Shown here: one piece after another, positions 8,825 to 16,935 of the stretch | Layout: each line of letters begins with the position of its first letter | How positions within the stretch are numbered: position 1 is the stretch's first letter | Assembly: GCA_047518265.1 (NCBI GenBank) | Contig: JAKZRG010000055.1 | Coordinates: forward strand, 62,001-126,000 | DNA: 64,000 nt | DNA from: Oceanospirillum sp047518265 | GTDB lineage: Bacteria; Pseudomonadota; Gammaproteobacteria; Pseudomonadales; Halomonadaceae | Reading direction: 5' to 3' | Program-made: the position numbers and the translations under genes | Notes under the pieces: model-generated | Databases searched by the model: none | The model's input: the letters and a program-made list of their open reading frames with translations, nothing else | Told to the model about the DNA's origin: nothing

Positions 8825-9919
8825 ATGGTTTATTGGAATCGTGGTTTAAAAGTTGGATCAAAATATTTTTTGATCTTGTGTCTGTGCTGGTGGTTTGCTG
8901 CTTTATCTTTACAGGTCTTGGCGAATACTCCAGATATGAACGCTGTAGGAAAACGTGTCGATAGAAATGTAGAAGAAGATATAGACGTAGAGAGCGTTAA
9001 ACGGATTTATATGGTGTTGTGGCGAGGGCTCACTGATGCGGAGCGAGGATTTATGGATGCCATGATGAATCAGCCGTATCCCGTAGAATTTATTATCCGT
9101 AATGCCGGTAAAAATAAACAAACATTACGCCAAATACGGGCTGACGTTTTACGTCAGAAGCCAGATCTGGTCTATAGTTTTGGTACTACAGTAACTTCTA
9201 CCTTAGCAGGCACGGAATCAGACGCTCAGGTTGGCATTAATATTACCCAGATTCCTCTAATTTTTAATATTGTAGCTGATCCAGCTGGAGCAGGTATCGT
9301 CAGTCAGTATGAGCAGCCTAGTCGCAATGTAACAGGTACATCCCATTTAGTGCCTATGGCCACTCAAGTTGCAGCGATGCAAGAGATGGAGGGTGTCGAG
9401 TCCATTGGTGTGATTTATAACCCAAAGGAGAAAAACTCTACATTACAAGTTAAAGCATTAAAGGTAGCGAGTGAGCAGGCCGGTTTAACGCTAGTGACAT
9501 ACCCTTTGCCAGATGCTGTGGATCATCTGTCTGATGAGTATTTTTCTGAATTTGTAAATTTATTGTCAGATAGATCTGTAGATATTGCTTATTTACCTTC
9601 AGATTCGTTTCTAATATCCCACGCTAAAAGTTTAGTAAAAAGAGTGCACGATGCAGGTGTACCTGTGTTTTCGGCTACAGAAGGACCTATACGGAAAGCT
9701 GGAGCTTATATGGGGATTGTGAGTCGTTATTATAATGTGGGGCAATTCGCTGCTTATAAAGCCGAACAGGTACTTTTTAAGGGAAAAAAGGTTTCTGAAG
9801 TACCAGTAGAAACCCTGAAACGCTTCAGTTTTATTGTCAATATGGATGCAGCCAAACATCTGGACTTGTATCCTCCCATCACTATTATGCAAACGGCAGA
9901 AGTGGTGCAAAGCCAGTAA
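8825..9919 (+). CDS. ABC-type substrate-binding protein (PF04392-like), orphan
   Basis: This is a periplasmic binding protein of the ABC_sub_bind type. An N-terminal signal peptide (about residues 1-33, hydrophobic core LILCLCWWFAALSLQVLA) precedes a type-I periplasmic-binding fold with VKRIYMVLWRGLTDAERGFMDAM, PDLVYSFGTTVT, IPLIFNIVADPAGAGIV, VTGTSHLVPM and VPVFSATEGPIRKAGAYMGIVSRYYNVG. The ATG follows the MFS stop codon immediately and has GGAGG upstream, so the genes are coupled. No ABC permease or ATPase is present, which suggests that it serves the neighbouring sensor proteins rather than a classical ABC importer. Confidence 0.78.
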   Translation: MVYWNRGLKVGSKYFLILCLCWWFAALSLQVLANTPDMNAVGKRVDRNVEEDIDVESVKRIYMVLWRGLTDAERGFMDAMMNQPYPVEFIIRNAGKNKQTLRQIRADVLRQKPDLVYSFGTTVTSTLAGTESDAQVGINITQIPLIFNIVADPAGAGIVSQYEQPSRNVTGTSHLVPMATQVAAMQEMEGVESIGVIYNPKEKNSTLQVKALKVASEQAGLTLVTYPLPDAVDHLSDEYFSEFVNLLSDRSVDIAYLPSDSFLISHAKSLVKRVHDAGVPVFSATEGPIRKAGAYMGIVSRYYNVGQFAAYKAEQVLFKGKKVSEVPVETLKRFSFIVNMDAAKHLDLYPPITIMQTAEVVQSQ

Positions 9920-10022
9920 CTTATTTCTGTTACAATACGCTATCCTATTTTTCAGATCAGCTCTAAGCTAAGAGGATTTTTACCTTATCGCTGATCTTAC
10001 TACGTTTGCCCGGAGCCGAGTT

Positions 10023-10784
10023 TTGACACAGTTTCGTCCATGTATCGATCTTCATCAAGGTCAGGTAAAACAGATTGTTGGTGGTAGCTTAAATGACCAA
10101 GGTGCTGATACTAATTATGTCAGTCCCTATGATGCCGCTTATTATGCCCAGTTGTATCAGAAACATAATCTGACCGGTGGCCATGTTATTGCTTTAGGCC
10201 CTGGCAACAAAGAACAGGCCTTAAAGGCACTATCGGCTTGGCACGGTGGTTTGCAGTTTGGTGGTGGCGTTAATAACGAAAATGCGGCTGAGTTTTTGCA
10301 AGCTGGCGCATCTCATGTGATTGTTACCTCTTATCTGTTTGAGGGTGGTCAGTTTAGCTGGGAGCGCTTAGAGAAAATTAAGCAGGAAACCGGTAATGAG
10401 CGTCTTATTTTGGATTTGAGCTGTCGTCGTACAGATTCTGGTTGGAATATCGCCACGAATCGTTGGCAAACGGTGACTGAGTTGGCAGTGACACCAGAAA
10501 CTCTGCAGGAATTATCCCAACACTGTGCAGAATTTTTAATTCATGCGGCAGATGTGGAAGGTTTGCAAGGCGGTATCGATCAGGACTTGGTTAAGCTATT
10601 AGGCGAGGCTTGCACTATCCCGGTGACCTACGCTGGTGGAGCCCGTTCACTGGAAGATCTTAAGCAGGTAGATGAGCTATCCGGTGGTAATGTGGATCTG
10701 ACTATTGGCAGCGCACTGGATATTTTTGGTGGTCAAGGGGTTACCTTGGAAGAGTGTATTCAGTGGAATAAACAGCAGAGTTAA
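10023..10784 (+). CDS. hisA: Eukaryote-type ProFAR isomerase (HIS6-like HisA)
   Basis: The protein (253 residues) belongs to the eukaryotic-type 5'-ProFAR isomerase branch, which performs the fourth step of histidine synthesis in a TIM barrel. Evidence: RPCIDLHQGQVKQIVGGSL at the N-terminus with catalytic Asp (CIDLH), LQFGGGVNN, HAADVEGLQGGID with the second catalytic Asp, PVTYAGGARSLEDL, and DLTIGSALDIFGG near the end. The start is TTG 10023 with GGAG 7 bases upstream. No other his gene is adjacent. Its function is inferred from family conservation. Confidence 0.85.
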   Translation: MTQFRPCIDLHQGQVKQIVGGSLNDQGADTNYVSPYDAAYYAQLYQKHNLTGGHVIALGPGNKEQALKALSAWHGGLQFGGGVNNENAAEFLQAGASHVIVTSYLFEGGQFSWERLEKIKQETGNERLILDLSCRRTDSGWNIATNRWQTVTELAVTPETLQELSQHCAEFLIHAADVEGLQGGIDQDLVKLLGEACTIPVTYAGGARSLEDLKQVDELSGGNVDLTIGSALDIFGGQGVTLEECIQWNKQQS

Positions 10785-10832
10785 ATCTATCTGAGCACAT
10801 TTGTATTTAGAATTTTTATCCGTTAGAAATAA

Positions 10833-10868
10833 AAAATCCTCGCAAGGTGATGACTTTGCGAGGATTTT
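10833..10868. terminator. Bidirectional terminator between hisA-like gene and DAHP synthase
   Basis: A 13-bp perfect inverted repeat (arms 10833-10845 and 10856-10868, AAAATCCTCGCAA / TTGCGAGGATTTT) with a 10-base loop. It is A-rich on the left and T-rich on the right, so it can terminate both convergent genes. Confidence 0.85.
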
Positions 10869-10942
10869 GTCTGTAATCAGCTAACAAATTAACTTCTTAC
10901 AATTTAAAAAGCGTATTAAGCGTAAGCGGCTTAAAAGGCGTA

Positions 10943-12016
10943 TTAAGCGTTACGCTTTGGCAGTGCTTCACGCAGCTTGTCAGCCATCTGTAGCAATGTC
11001 TTTTCAGTCGTATCCCAATCGATACAAGCATCTGTAATAGAGATACCGTATTTCAGCTCAGATTTATCGGCTGGAATAGATTGGTTGCCCCAACCCAGAT
11101 TGCTCTCAATCATCAGGCCAACAATAGACTCGTTACCTTCCAAGATCTGGTTGCTAACGTTTTCCATTACCAGCGGTTGTAAGCCTGGATCTTTATTGGA
11201 GTTTGCATGGCTGCAGTCGATCATAATGTTCTTTGGCAGCTTCGCTTTATCCAGATCTTTTTCACACAGAGCAACACTAACGGAATCGTAGTTAGGCTTG
11301 CCATTACCGCCACGTAGAACCACGTGACCGTATTGATTACCCTTGGTACGGATAACGGCAACCTGGCCGCCTTGGTTAATACCCAAGAAGCTGTGTGGAT
11401 GAGAGGCGGATTCCAGAGCGTTAGTGGCTACTGTTAGACCGCCATCAGTACCATTTTTGAAACCGATTGGCATGGACAAACCACTGGTCATCTCACGGTG
11501 AGTTTGAGACTCCGTAGTACGGGCACCAATAGCAGACCAAGCAATGGTATCTTGCAGGTACTGAGGTGAAATCGGATCTAGAGCTTCAGTGGCCAGAGGT
11601 AAGCCCATCTCAGACAGATCGACTAGCAGTTGACGGCCAATGTGCAGACCTTCTTCCAGCTCGAACGTATCGTCCAGGTGTGGATCATTGATCAGACCTT
11701 TCCAACCTACAGTAGTACGAGGCTTTTCAAAATAAACGCGCATTACGATATATAGGGCATCGCTTACTTTTTCGGATAGCGCTTTCAGACGTTTGGCATA
11801 CTCTTTTGCAGCCTCAACGTCATGAATAGAGCATGGGCCTACCACAACAAATAGACGGTTGTCGGTACGATCCAGAATGGACTTAATGGTTTCACGACCT
11901 TCAATAACAGCCTGGCGAGCCAGATCCGTTAAAGGAATCTCTTTTTTCAGTTGTTCCGGTGTAATCAGGATATCCTGGGACACCACATTGACATTGGTTA
12001 GACGAGTTTCAGGCAT
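10943..12016 (-). CDS. aroG: 3-deoxy-7-phosphoheptulonate synthase (class I DAHP synthase)
   Basis: This enzyme condenses phosphoenolpyruvate with erythrose-4-phosphate, the first step of aromatic amino acid synthesis in the cytoplasm. The 357-residue length is that of the AroF/G/H type. Diagnostic segments are RLFVVVGPCSIHD, YIVMRVYFEKPRTTVGWKGLINDP, PLATEALDPISPQYL, GLSMPIGFKNGTDG, MIDCSHANSNKD and GLMIESNLGWGNQ. The N-terminal regulatory extension is present, so feedback inhibition by an aromatic amino acid is likely, but which of the three cannot be judged with confidence. It stands alone, with a terminator downstream. Confidence 0.93.
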   Translation of the reverse strand: MPETRLTNVNVVSQDILITPEQLKKEIPLTDLARQAVIEGRETIKSILDRTDNRLFVVVGPCSIHDVEAAKEYAKRLKALSEKVSDALYIVMRVYFEKPRTTVGWKGLINDPHLDDTFELEEGLHIGRQLLVDLSEMGLPLATEALDPISPQYLQDTIAWSAIGARTTESQTHREMTSGLSMPIGFKNGTDGGLTVATNALESASHPHSFLGINQGGQVAVIRTKGNQYGHVVLRGGNGKPNYDSVSVALCEKDLDKAKLPKNIMIDCSHANSNKDPGLQPLVMENVSNQILEGNESIVGLMIESNLGWGNQSIPADKSELKYGISITDACIDWDTTEKTLLQMADKLREALPKRNA

Positions 12017-12195
12017 CTGAAGAATCCTATGTTAGCTGTGTATGGTCTAAATTCGATTATTTTTTTAACTTATTGTTATTATTAGAATATTGTTTTTTAA
12101 AGCCAAGAGAAAGTGGCAATTACTATACTTTGGCATTGATGTCCGTTTTTTTACAATGCCAGCAAGTATTAAAGCGTTTTACAGGCCTACAATCA

Positions 12196-12573
12196 TTACA
12201 AACAGTTCGTTGGTTTAGGTAAGCCGGCTATTTTACTGGCAAGCTTGGGCGGGCTTTCACCAAATAATTGCATTAAATAGATGCTTTTTGCCTGTTCTTT
12301 ACCCAGATGCAGCCCGATATATTTAACTAAGGGACGCATAGCCGGTGATAGTTCATACTCGCTATAGAAACGACGTAACAAATGAATAATTTGCCAGTGG
12401 TTTTCTGTGAGTTCTAGGCCTTCATTTTTAGCCATTAACTCAGCAACATTTTCGTTCCAGTCCGTAAGGTTTTCTAAATAACCTTCGCTATCGGTTGCTA
12501 AGGACTGGCCGTTTGAAATTAATGCAGGAGTTGAGTCTATTGTCATTTTTGAGTCGACGGTAGTATCTGTCAT
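12196..12573 (-). CDS. tusE: TusE/DsrC-family sulfur-relay protein
   Basis: TusE takes persulfide sulfur from TusD and passes it to MnmA for 2-thiolation of tRNA wobble uridines. The conserved C-terminal half (ENHWQIIHLLRRFYSEYELSP, then LFGESPPKLASKIAGLPKPTNCL) ends with the family's penultimate cysteine (Cys124), the sulfur carrier. The 125-residue form has about 15 more N-terminal residues than the Escherichia coli protein. It is the last gene of the tusDCBE set. An alternative DsrC role in sulfite metabolism is unlikely because no dsrAB genes are nearby. Confidence 0.9.
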   Translation of the reverse strand: MTDTTVDSKMTIDSTPALISNGQSLATDSEGYLENLTDWNENVAELMAKNEGLELTENHWQIIHLLRRFYSEYELSPAMRPLVKYIGLHLGKEQAKSIYLMQLFGESPPKLASKIAGLPKPTNCL

Positions 12574-12585
12574 ACCTGAATCCAG

Positions 12586-12876
12586 TTAAAACCAGCTACA
12601 AACAGAAGCGTATTGTTCCGTTAGTTCAACAAAACCTGTGTAGTCCACTAGAGTAATACCCTCTCGGCAGGTTTCGGGAGCAATACCACGGGCTTGCAGA
12701 TCTTCTTTCAGTACATACCAAGACACTTCGTGTTGCTCGGCAGGGTGGGCTGTTTTTAGCGCACCATAAACACCATCTTCGATTAAAAAAACGCCGTCAT
12801 TTCTGGCTACGGTTAGCAGGCATTCATTTAAGGTATTACTGGTGAAAACAGATTTATTAACTGTATGTAAAATCAT
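12586..12876 (-). CDS. tusB: TusB/DsrH-family sulfur-relay subunit
   Basis: A 96-residue DsrH-like subunit of the TusBCD heterohexamer. The recognisable pattern is ILHTVNKSVFTSNTLNECL at the N-terminus, DGVFLIEDGVYGAL in the middle and ITLVDYTGFVELTEQY near the C-terminus. It lies 12 bases upstream of tusE and 1 base downstream of tusC, so the set is one transcript. Confidence 0.88.
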   Translation of the reverse strand: MILHTVNKSVFTSNTLNECLLTVARNDGVFLIEDGVYGALKTAHPAEQHEVSWYVLKEDLQARGIAPETCREGITLVDYTGFVELTEQYASVCSWF

Positions 12877-12877
12877 A

Positions 12878-13282
12878 TTAAAAATTAAATACCTGTTTAT
12901 GTTGCTGCAAAAGCCCCGGCAGTGCCTTGGAATCTAAGCTCTGGCAATCAATGTGCAGTTGATCTGAGTCCATGCCCCTTTGATCCAGACTGTCTTGATG
13001 TACATAGATCTGCTCAATATCATACATGGGCAGTGCTTGCATCATCGCCTGAGTGCCTTTTTGCTCAACGGCAGAGGGCTGCTGGTTCTGTGCTAACTGA
13101 AATACACCGTCGCCCATAAACAATAAGCTGATCTTTTGGCCAAAGGCAGCACTGACAAGGGCCAGATCCATCGCTTCTCTGGCCCAAGACGTGCCTACAG
13201 GCGCTTTACGAAAAATAATTAACATATCAGACATCGATTCTGTGCCAGTGTCTGATTCTACTTGCGACTGAGTATTTGACAT
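12878..13282 (-). CDS. tusC: TusC/DsrF-family sulfur-relay subunit
   Basis: TusC is a non-catalytic subunit of the TusBCD complex. The 134-residue protein has FRKAPVGTSWAREAMDLALVSAAFGQKISLLFMGDGVFQL, which corresponds to the conserved P-x-G-x-x-x-x-x-E-x-LD-x-x-x-x-x-A-x-F-x-x-x-x-x-LFL-x-DGV core. An N-terminal extension of about 18 polar residues precedes the usual start; a second Met at residue 17 (MSDMLIIF) could be the real start. Confidence 0.88.
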   Translation of the reverse strand: MSNTQSQVESDTGTESMSDMLIIFRKAPVGTSWAREAMDLALVSAAFGQKISLLFMGDGVFQLAQNQQPSAVEQKGTQAMMQALPMYDIEQIYVHQDSLDQRGMDSDQLHIDCQSLDSKALPGLLQQHKQVFNF

Positions 13283-13288
13283 AGCTAA

Positions 13289-13681
13289 TTAAGGCCCAAA
13301 ACTGATGAGTCGATCAGACTCTAAACCGGCATCTACCAACTGACCTAAACCTGATAGCTGGTAATTATCTTCTAGGTTAGCGGCAGGTTTACTGTAACGC
13401 TTAGCTTCGTTTTCATCCAAAATGCCACGACGCACTGCAGCTGCAATACAGACCACCAATTCAAAACTATTATCTTGAGCGAGGGTTTGCCACTGTTTCG
13501 GCAGATTACTCTCATCCTGAGGCGGTGCTACTAAGGCTGATGCATTATACACGCCATCATGATAGAAAAAGACCCGCTGAATGTTATGGCCCTTGGCTAA
13601 TACGGCTTGAGCAAAATGATAGGCCGTATGCGTCGCTTGGTGGCTATAAGGGCCACCGTATACCGCAATACTGTATTTCAT
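13289..13681 (-). CDS. tusD: TusD/DsrE-family sulfur-transfer subunit
   Basis: TusD is the catalytic subunit of TusBCD and receives sulfur from TusA on an active-site cysteine. The 130 residues begin with YSIAVYGGPYSHQATHTAYHFAQAVLAKGH; the cysteine of FELVVCIAAAVRRG is residue 78, as in E. coli TusD. It is the first tus gene, 80 bases after yccA, with a terminator between them. The order yccA-tusD-C-B-E next to tRNA-Ser also occurs in Pseudomonas. Confidence 0.9.
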   Translation of the reverse strand: MKYSIAVYGGPYSHQATHTAYHFAQAVLAKGHNIQRVFFYHDGVYNASALVAPPQDESNLPKQWQTLAQDNSFELVVCIAAAVRRGILDENEAKRYSKPAANLEDNYQLSGLGQLVDAGLESDRLISFGP

Positions 13682-13713
13682 AATATTCTTCGTTATTCTC
13701 TGGCCAGAAACTA

Positions 13714-13740
13714 AAACGCCCTGCTTAAGGCAGGGCGTTT
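13714..13740 (-). terminator. Terminator between yccA and tusD
   Basis: An 11-bp perfect stem (AAACGCCCTGC, 13714-13724, pairing with 13730-13740) with a 5-base loop. Read on the minus strand it is followed by TTTT, a normal intrinsic terminator after yccA. Confidence 0.8.
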
Positions 13741-13761
13741 AGTATATCTAAATTGACTGAA

Positions 13762-14430
13762 TCAGTCGTCGCCCAAAACCCCAAATAAATGAAGTAAGCT
13801 AAGGAAAAGATTATAAATAGACAGATAAAGGCTAACAGTCGCCGCAATATAGTTCTGCTGACCACCATTCACGATAGCGCTGGTTTCATACAAAATAGCA
13901 GCACAGGCAAACAGAGCAAAACCGGCAGAGATTGCCAGTTGCAGACCAGGGATCTGTGTGAATAGGCCGACAACCACTGCACCCATCAGAATAATAAAGC
14001 CAGCAAATAGGAAACCGCTTAGGAAGCTAAAGTCTTTTTTAGATACCAGAGCGTAACCGGACAGTGCAAGGAAGATGATTGCCGTGCTACCCAAAGCAGA
14101 CGCTACCGTTTGACCGCCGCCGGGCAAAGCCATATAAGAAGAAACCACAGGGCCAATGCTCAAGCCCATAAAACCGGTAAAGACAAAGGCAAGTACTAAG
14201 CCTAGGCCACTATCTTGGAATTTATTGACCAAAAACATTAGGCCAAAAGCGCCAATAAAGAAAACAAAGATATTCATGCGCTCCATACCCATCATCATGG
14301 ATACAGTCGCGGTTAATGCACTAAATGCTAGCGTTAAGCTAAGCAGCATAAAAGTATTACGGACAACTTTGTTGACCGGGATCGACGGGGCATAGCCCTT
14401 ACTCATCACATCGGGTTGTTCGAAAGCCAT
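13762..14430 (-). CDS. yccA: BI-1 family inner-membrane protein YccA
   Basis: The 222-residue protein has seven hydrophobic segments and the Bax-inhibitor-1/YccA family pattern: NKVVRNTFMLLSLTLAFSA at the first segment, GLGLVLAFVFTGFMGLSIGPV in the middle and the C-terminal ILYETSAIVNGGQQNYIAATVSLYLSIYNLFLSLLHL signature. In E. coli YccA is a substrate and modulator of the FtsH membrane protease. Here it lies upstream of tusD on the same strand and is terminated separately. Confidence 0.9.
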   Translation of the reverse strand: MAFEQPDVMSKGYAPSIPVNKVVRNTFMLLSLTLAFSALTATVSMMMGMERMNIFVFFIGAFGLMFLVNKFQDSGLGLVLAFVFTGFMGLSIGPVVSSYMALPGGGQTVASALGSTAIIFLALSGYALVSKKDFSFLSGFLFAGFIILMGAVVVGLFTQIPGLQLAISAGFALFACAAILYETSAIVNGGQQNYIAATVSLYLSIYNLFLSLLHLFGVLGDD

Positions 14431-14574
14431 TTTTTTACTCCAAAAGACAGAAATATAAATCTATAGACACATTGTCGTTGATTCCGTTCCAAAGTCAAAA
14501 GAATCATAAATTGAGAAAAAACAATTCATTAAGTGTTGACGAAAAAAATTATGCTGGTAGTATACGTCGCACTT

Positions 14575-14665
14575 GGAGGGATGGCTGAGCGGCTGAAAGC
14601 ACCGGTCTTGAAAACCGGCGAAGGTTAATAGCCTTCCTAGGGTTCAAATCCCTATCCCTCCGCCA
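14575..14665 (+). tRNA. tRNA-Ser (UGA)
   Basis: A 91-base class II tRNA with encoded CCA. The acceptor arms GGAGGGA and TCCCTCC pair fully, the anticodon stem-loop is CCGGT-CTTGAAA-ACCGG giving anticodon TGA, there is a long variable arm (CGAAGGTTAATAGCCTTCC region), and the T-loop is GGTTCAAATCC. It is divergent from yccA, as in Pseudomonas. Confidence 0.95.
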
Positions 14666-14672
14666 TATTAAG

Positions 14673-14704
14673 AAACCCCGCTAGTTCGCTAGCGGGGTTT
14701 TTTA
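14673..14704 (+). terminator. Terminator of tRNA-Ser
   Basis: A 12-bp perfect stem (AAACCCCGCTAG / CTAGCGGGGTTT) closed by a TTCG tetraloop and followed by further T residues; a strong intrinsic terminator 8 bases after the tRNA. Confidence 0.92.
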
Positions 14705-14874
14705 TTGCCTAGCGTTTATGGCTGGTCTTGAATAAATAAAAGACTAAGCGTAATAAATCAGGCTGAGACTCCCCGTTTCCCTCTCTTTTTTGCGACTAAA
14801 AAGCTATTCTGTTGTTTTCGGTAAACCTTGCAACGGGTAATTCCCTGATAAATTAAAGCGTCGTGGCATAAATA

Positions 14875-16905
14875 ATGAAAAAAACATCGACCTATTACAC
14901 TAAGCCGCAAATCGACTTTATTAATCATTCTTTGGATCGACAGCAGCATGCGCGTGTTATTGCAGGGCCGGGCAGTGGTAAAACCACCACGCTTTTAGCC
15001 CGTGTACGTTATCTTTTGGAATCTGGTATACCCGCCAACAGAATTCTGATTTTGGCTTTTAACCGCAGCATTAAAAATCAGTTTGAGAATAAGCTCAGTA
15101 GTATTCTGTTTGTAGAGAATCATCATTATGAGATTCCTACGGTTAAGACCTTTCATGCTTGGGGGCGGAGTCTAACTTACGACTTGTTTAATGTTCGTCC
15201 CGATAACTCTTTAATTTTGAGCCACAAGCCTGTGGATGCCACCAGCCTATCTATTTTGTTTAAAGGGCTTTTCTCTGGCGGTTCTTTTCGTGATCGGGGG
15301 GTAAGGGTTGTTCAGAAAAATCGAGATATTCTGATTACAGGTCATAAGATTGTTGAAGAGATAGCGGGGCTTGAGGAAGAGATAAAAGAGCTAAAACAAG
15401 AACGGCATAACATTCATGAATTGATTGAACACTGTGTTTATATCATGTCGACTTATCGGAATATGATCGGGAATGTCGAGGATATGCACGAGAAGAAGCC
15501 TGCAGAGGTGGATTCGATGGTGTGGGATAAGCTAGTTCGCTTTGTTGCTCAGGTGGATACCTTCCTTGTGGCGCAAGGGGTAACGTTATTTGAAGATCAA
15601 CTGTATCGTGCGGCGATGTTCTTAACGCGCTCCAGTCGTGGTATTGAGTATTTGCAGAATAAATACGACTACATTCTGGTGGATGAATTTCAGGATGTAT
15701 CCGAGGTATCTCAATTTCTGGTGGTTAGCGCCTGTAAAAAACATTGCCAACTGAATGCGGTGGGTGACCCTCGACAGAGTATTTTTGAGTTTGCCGGTGC
15801 AGACCCCGCTTATCTAACTCATGGTATTGACGAAGCATTAGGTTCTATCTCCACCTACTATTTGTCGGAGTCCTTTCGCTTTGGTGCCAATATAGCCCAT
15901 TTTGCCAATAAGATAGGTCGAGGTTTGATAGGGGATAAGGTTCAGACTGAAGACGCTTATGATGAGTTCGATTTATACGATCGATCCGACTCGTATAATG
16001 AACTAGCTTCTGACTATGGTAATTCGGATAGCGCTCAATCTGATATTATCGGTTTAAAGGCTCACGACTCCGCTTATATTGAGCACAATGCTGATGTATT
16101 GATAGAAAAAACATCCGCTTGGTTGCGAACCAATAAAAGTGTGGTCTATATCGTCAGAACACATGACCAGAAAGTGGATGTGGAAGCCTTCCTCGTTAAA
16201 GCAAAGCTTCATTTTAAACATAATGCCTCAACCAGTTATAAAACCTTAGCCTGTGTTGTCGAGAGCCTGCTTTATATTCTGGATTGTTGGACAATTGATG
16301 GAGTGCTTAGCAATCGGCCTTCATTCTGGAAATATTCCGAAGGGCCTGTGACCAACCCTGCCGCCTTAGTTTATGGTTCTGATAATATCCCTCTACAATT
16401 TGAAGGTTTTGTGCGTTCGTTTCTTCTGATTGAAAAGTTAAAAGCGATCTCGCCTTCTCTGACTATTCTGGCTATTTACGAGCGTATTTATGAAGAGGTT
16501 ATCAAGGAGTGTATGGACTTCTTAATGTCTTGTGAGAAGCCATACAATAAAGAAGCGTTGGCAAGAGGAATGGCGAGGAAGTATATCGAGACTATCTATA
16601 CCCGTTATGAGGATCAGCTCTCTGAGATACACAGTGCGGAAAACTACGTCCATGTGGAGGTTGCCCACAGGGTCAAAGGACTTGAGTTTGATAAGGTGGT
16701 GGTGTTTGACTTTACGGAGCGGGTCTTTCCTTATGCCAGACAGAGGTCGGAACTGGATGAAAGCGGCATTCCATTTATTCTCAGCAACAAAAAGTATATT
16801 GCGGAAGAACAACGCTTAGCCTTTGTTGCTGCAACCCGGGCAAAAGAAGAACTGATTTTCTATGTGCCGCAAAATAAACTGATTTCAAGGTTTATTACGG
16901 ACTAG
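14875..16905 (+). CDS. UvrD/Rep-like superfamily 1 DNA helicase
   Basis: A 676-residue ATP-dependent 3'-5' DNA helicase of the UvrD/Rep/PcrA type. Motifs in order: Q-motif-like PQIDFINHSLDRQQHARVIAGPGSGKTTTLLARV (Walker A), LAFNRSIKNQFENKL (Ia), YILVDEFQDVSEVS (II), AVGDPRQSIFEFAGA (III), VEVAHRVKGLEFDKVVVFDF (V) and EEQRLAFVAATRAKEELIFYV (VI). An acidic, serine- and tyrosine-rich insert lies around residues 355-410. It is shorter than UvrD and is not a clear orthologue of a named helicase. It sits between tRNA-Ser and the tailocin island and may be either host or island cargo. The start ATG 14875 has only a weak ribosome-binding site. Confidence 0.85.
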   Translation: MKKTSTYYTKPQIDFINHSLDRQQHARVIAGPGSGKTTTLLARVRYLLESGIPANRILILAFNRSIKNQFENKLSSILFVENHHYEIPTVKTFHAWGRSLTYDLFNVRPDNSLILSHKPVDATSLSILFKGLFSGGSFRDRGVRVVQKNRDILITGHKIVEEIAGLEEEIKELKQERHNIHELIEHCVYIMSTYRNMIGNVEDMHEKKPAEVDSMVWDKLVRFVAQVDTFLVAQGVTLFEDQLYRAAMFLTRSSRGIEYLQNKYDYILVDEFQDVSEVSQFLVVSACKKHCQLNAVGDPRQSIFEFAGADPAYLTHGIDEALGSISTYYLSESFRFGANIAHFANKIGRGLIGDKVQTEDAYDEFDLYDRSDSYNELASDYGNSDSAQSDIIGLKAHDSAYIEHNADVLIEKTSAWLRTNKSVVYIVRTHDQKVDVEAFLVKAKLHFKHNASTSYKTLACVVESLLYILDCWTIDGVLSNRPSFWKYSEGPVTNPAALVYGSDNIPLQFEGFVRSFLLIEKLKAISPSLTILAIYERIYEEVIKECMDFLMSCEKPYNKEALARGMARKYIETIYTRYEDQLSEIHSAENYVHVEVAHRVKGLEFDKVVVFDFTERVFPYARQRSELDESGIPFILSNKKYIAEEQRLAFVAATRAKEELIFYVPQNKLISRFITD

Positions 16906-16935
16906 TTTGTCGGTCTACTTGCTCTACCGACTGAC

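Noticed and set aside
14758..14949. Minus-strand frame between tRNA-Ser terminator and helicase
   Set aside because: It overlaps the helicase start and has no conserved-looking sequence or ribosome-binding site.
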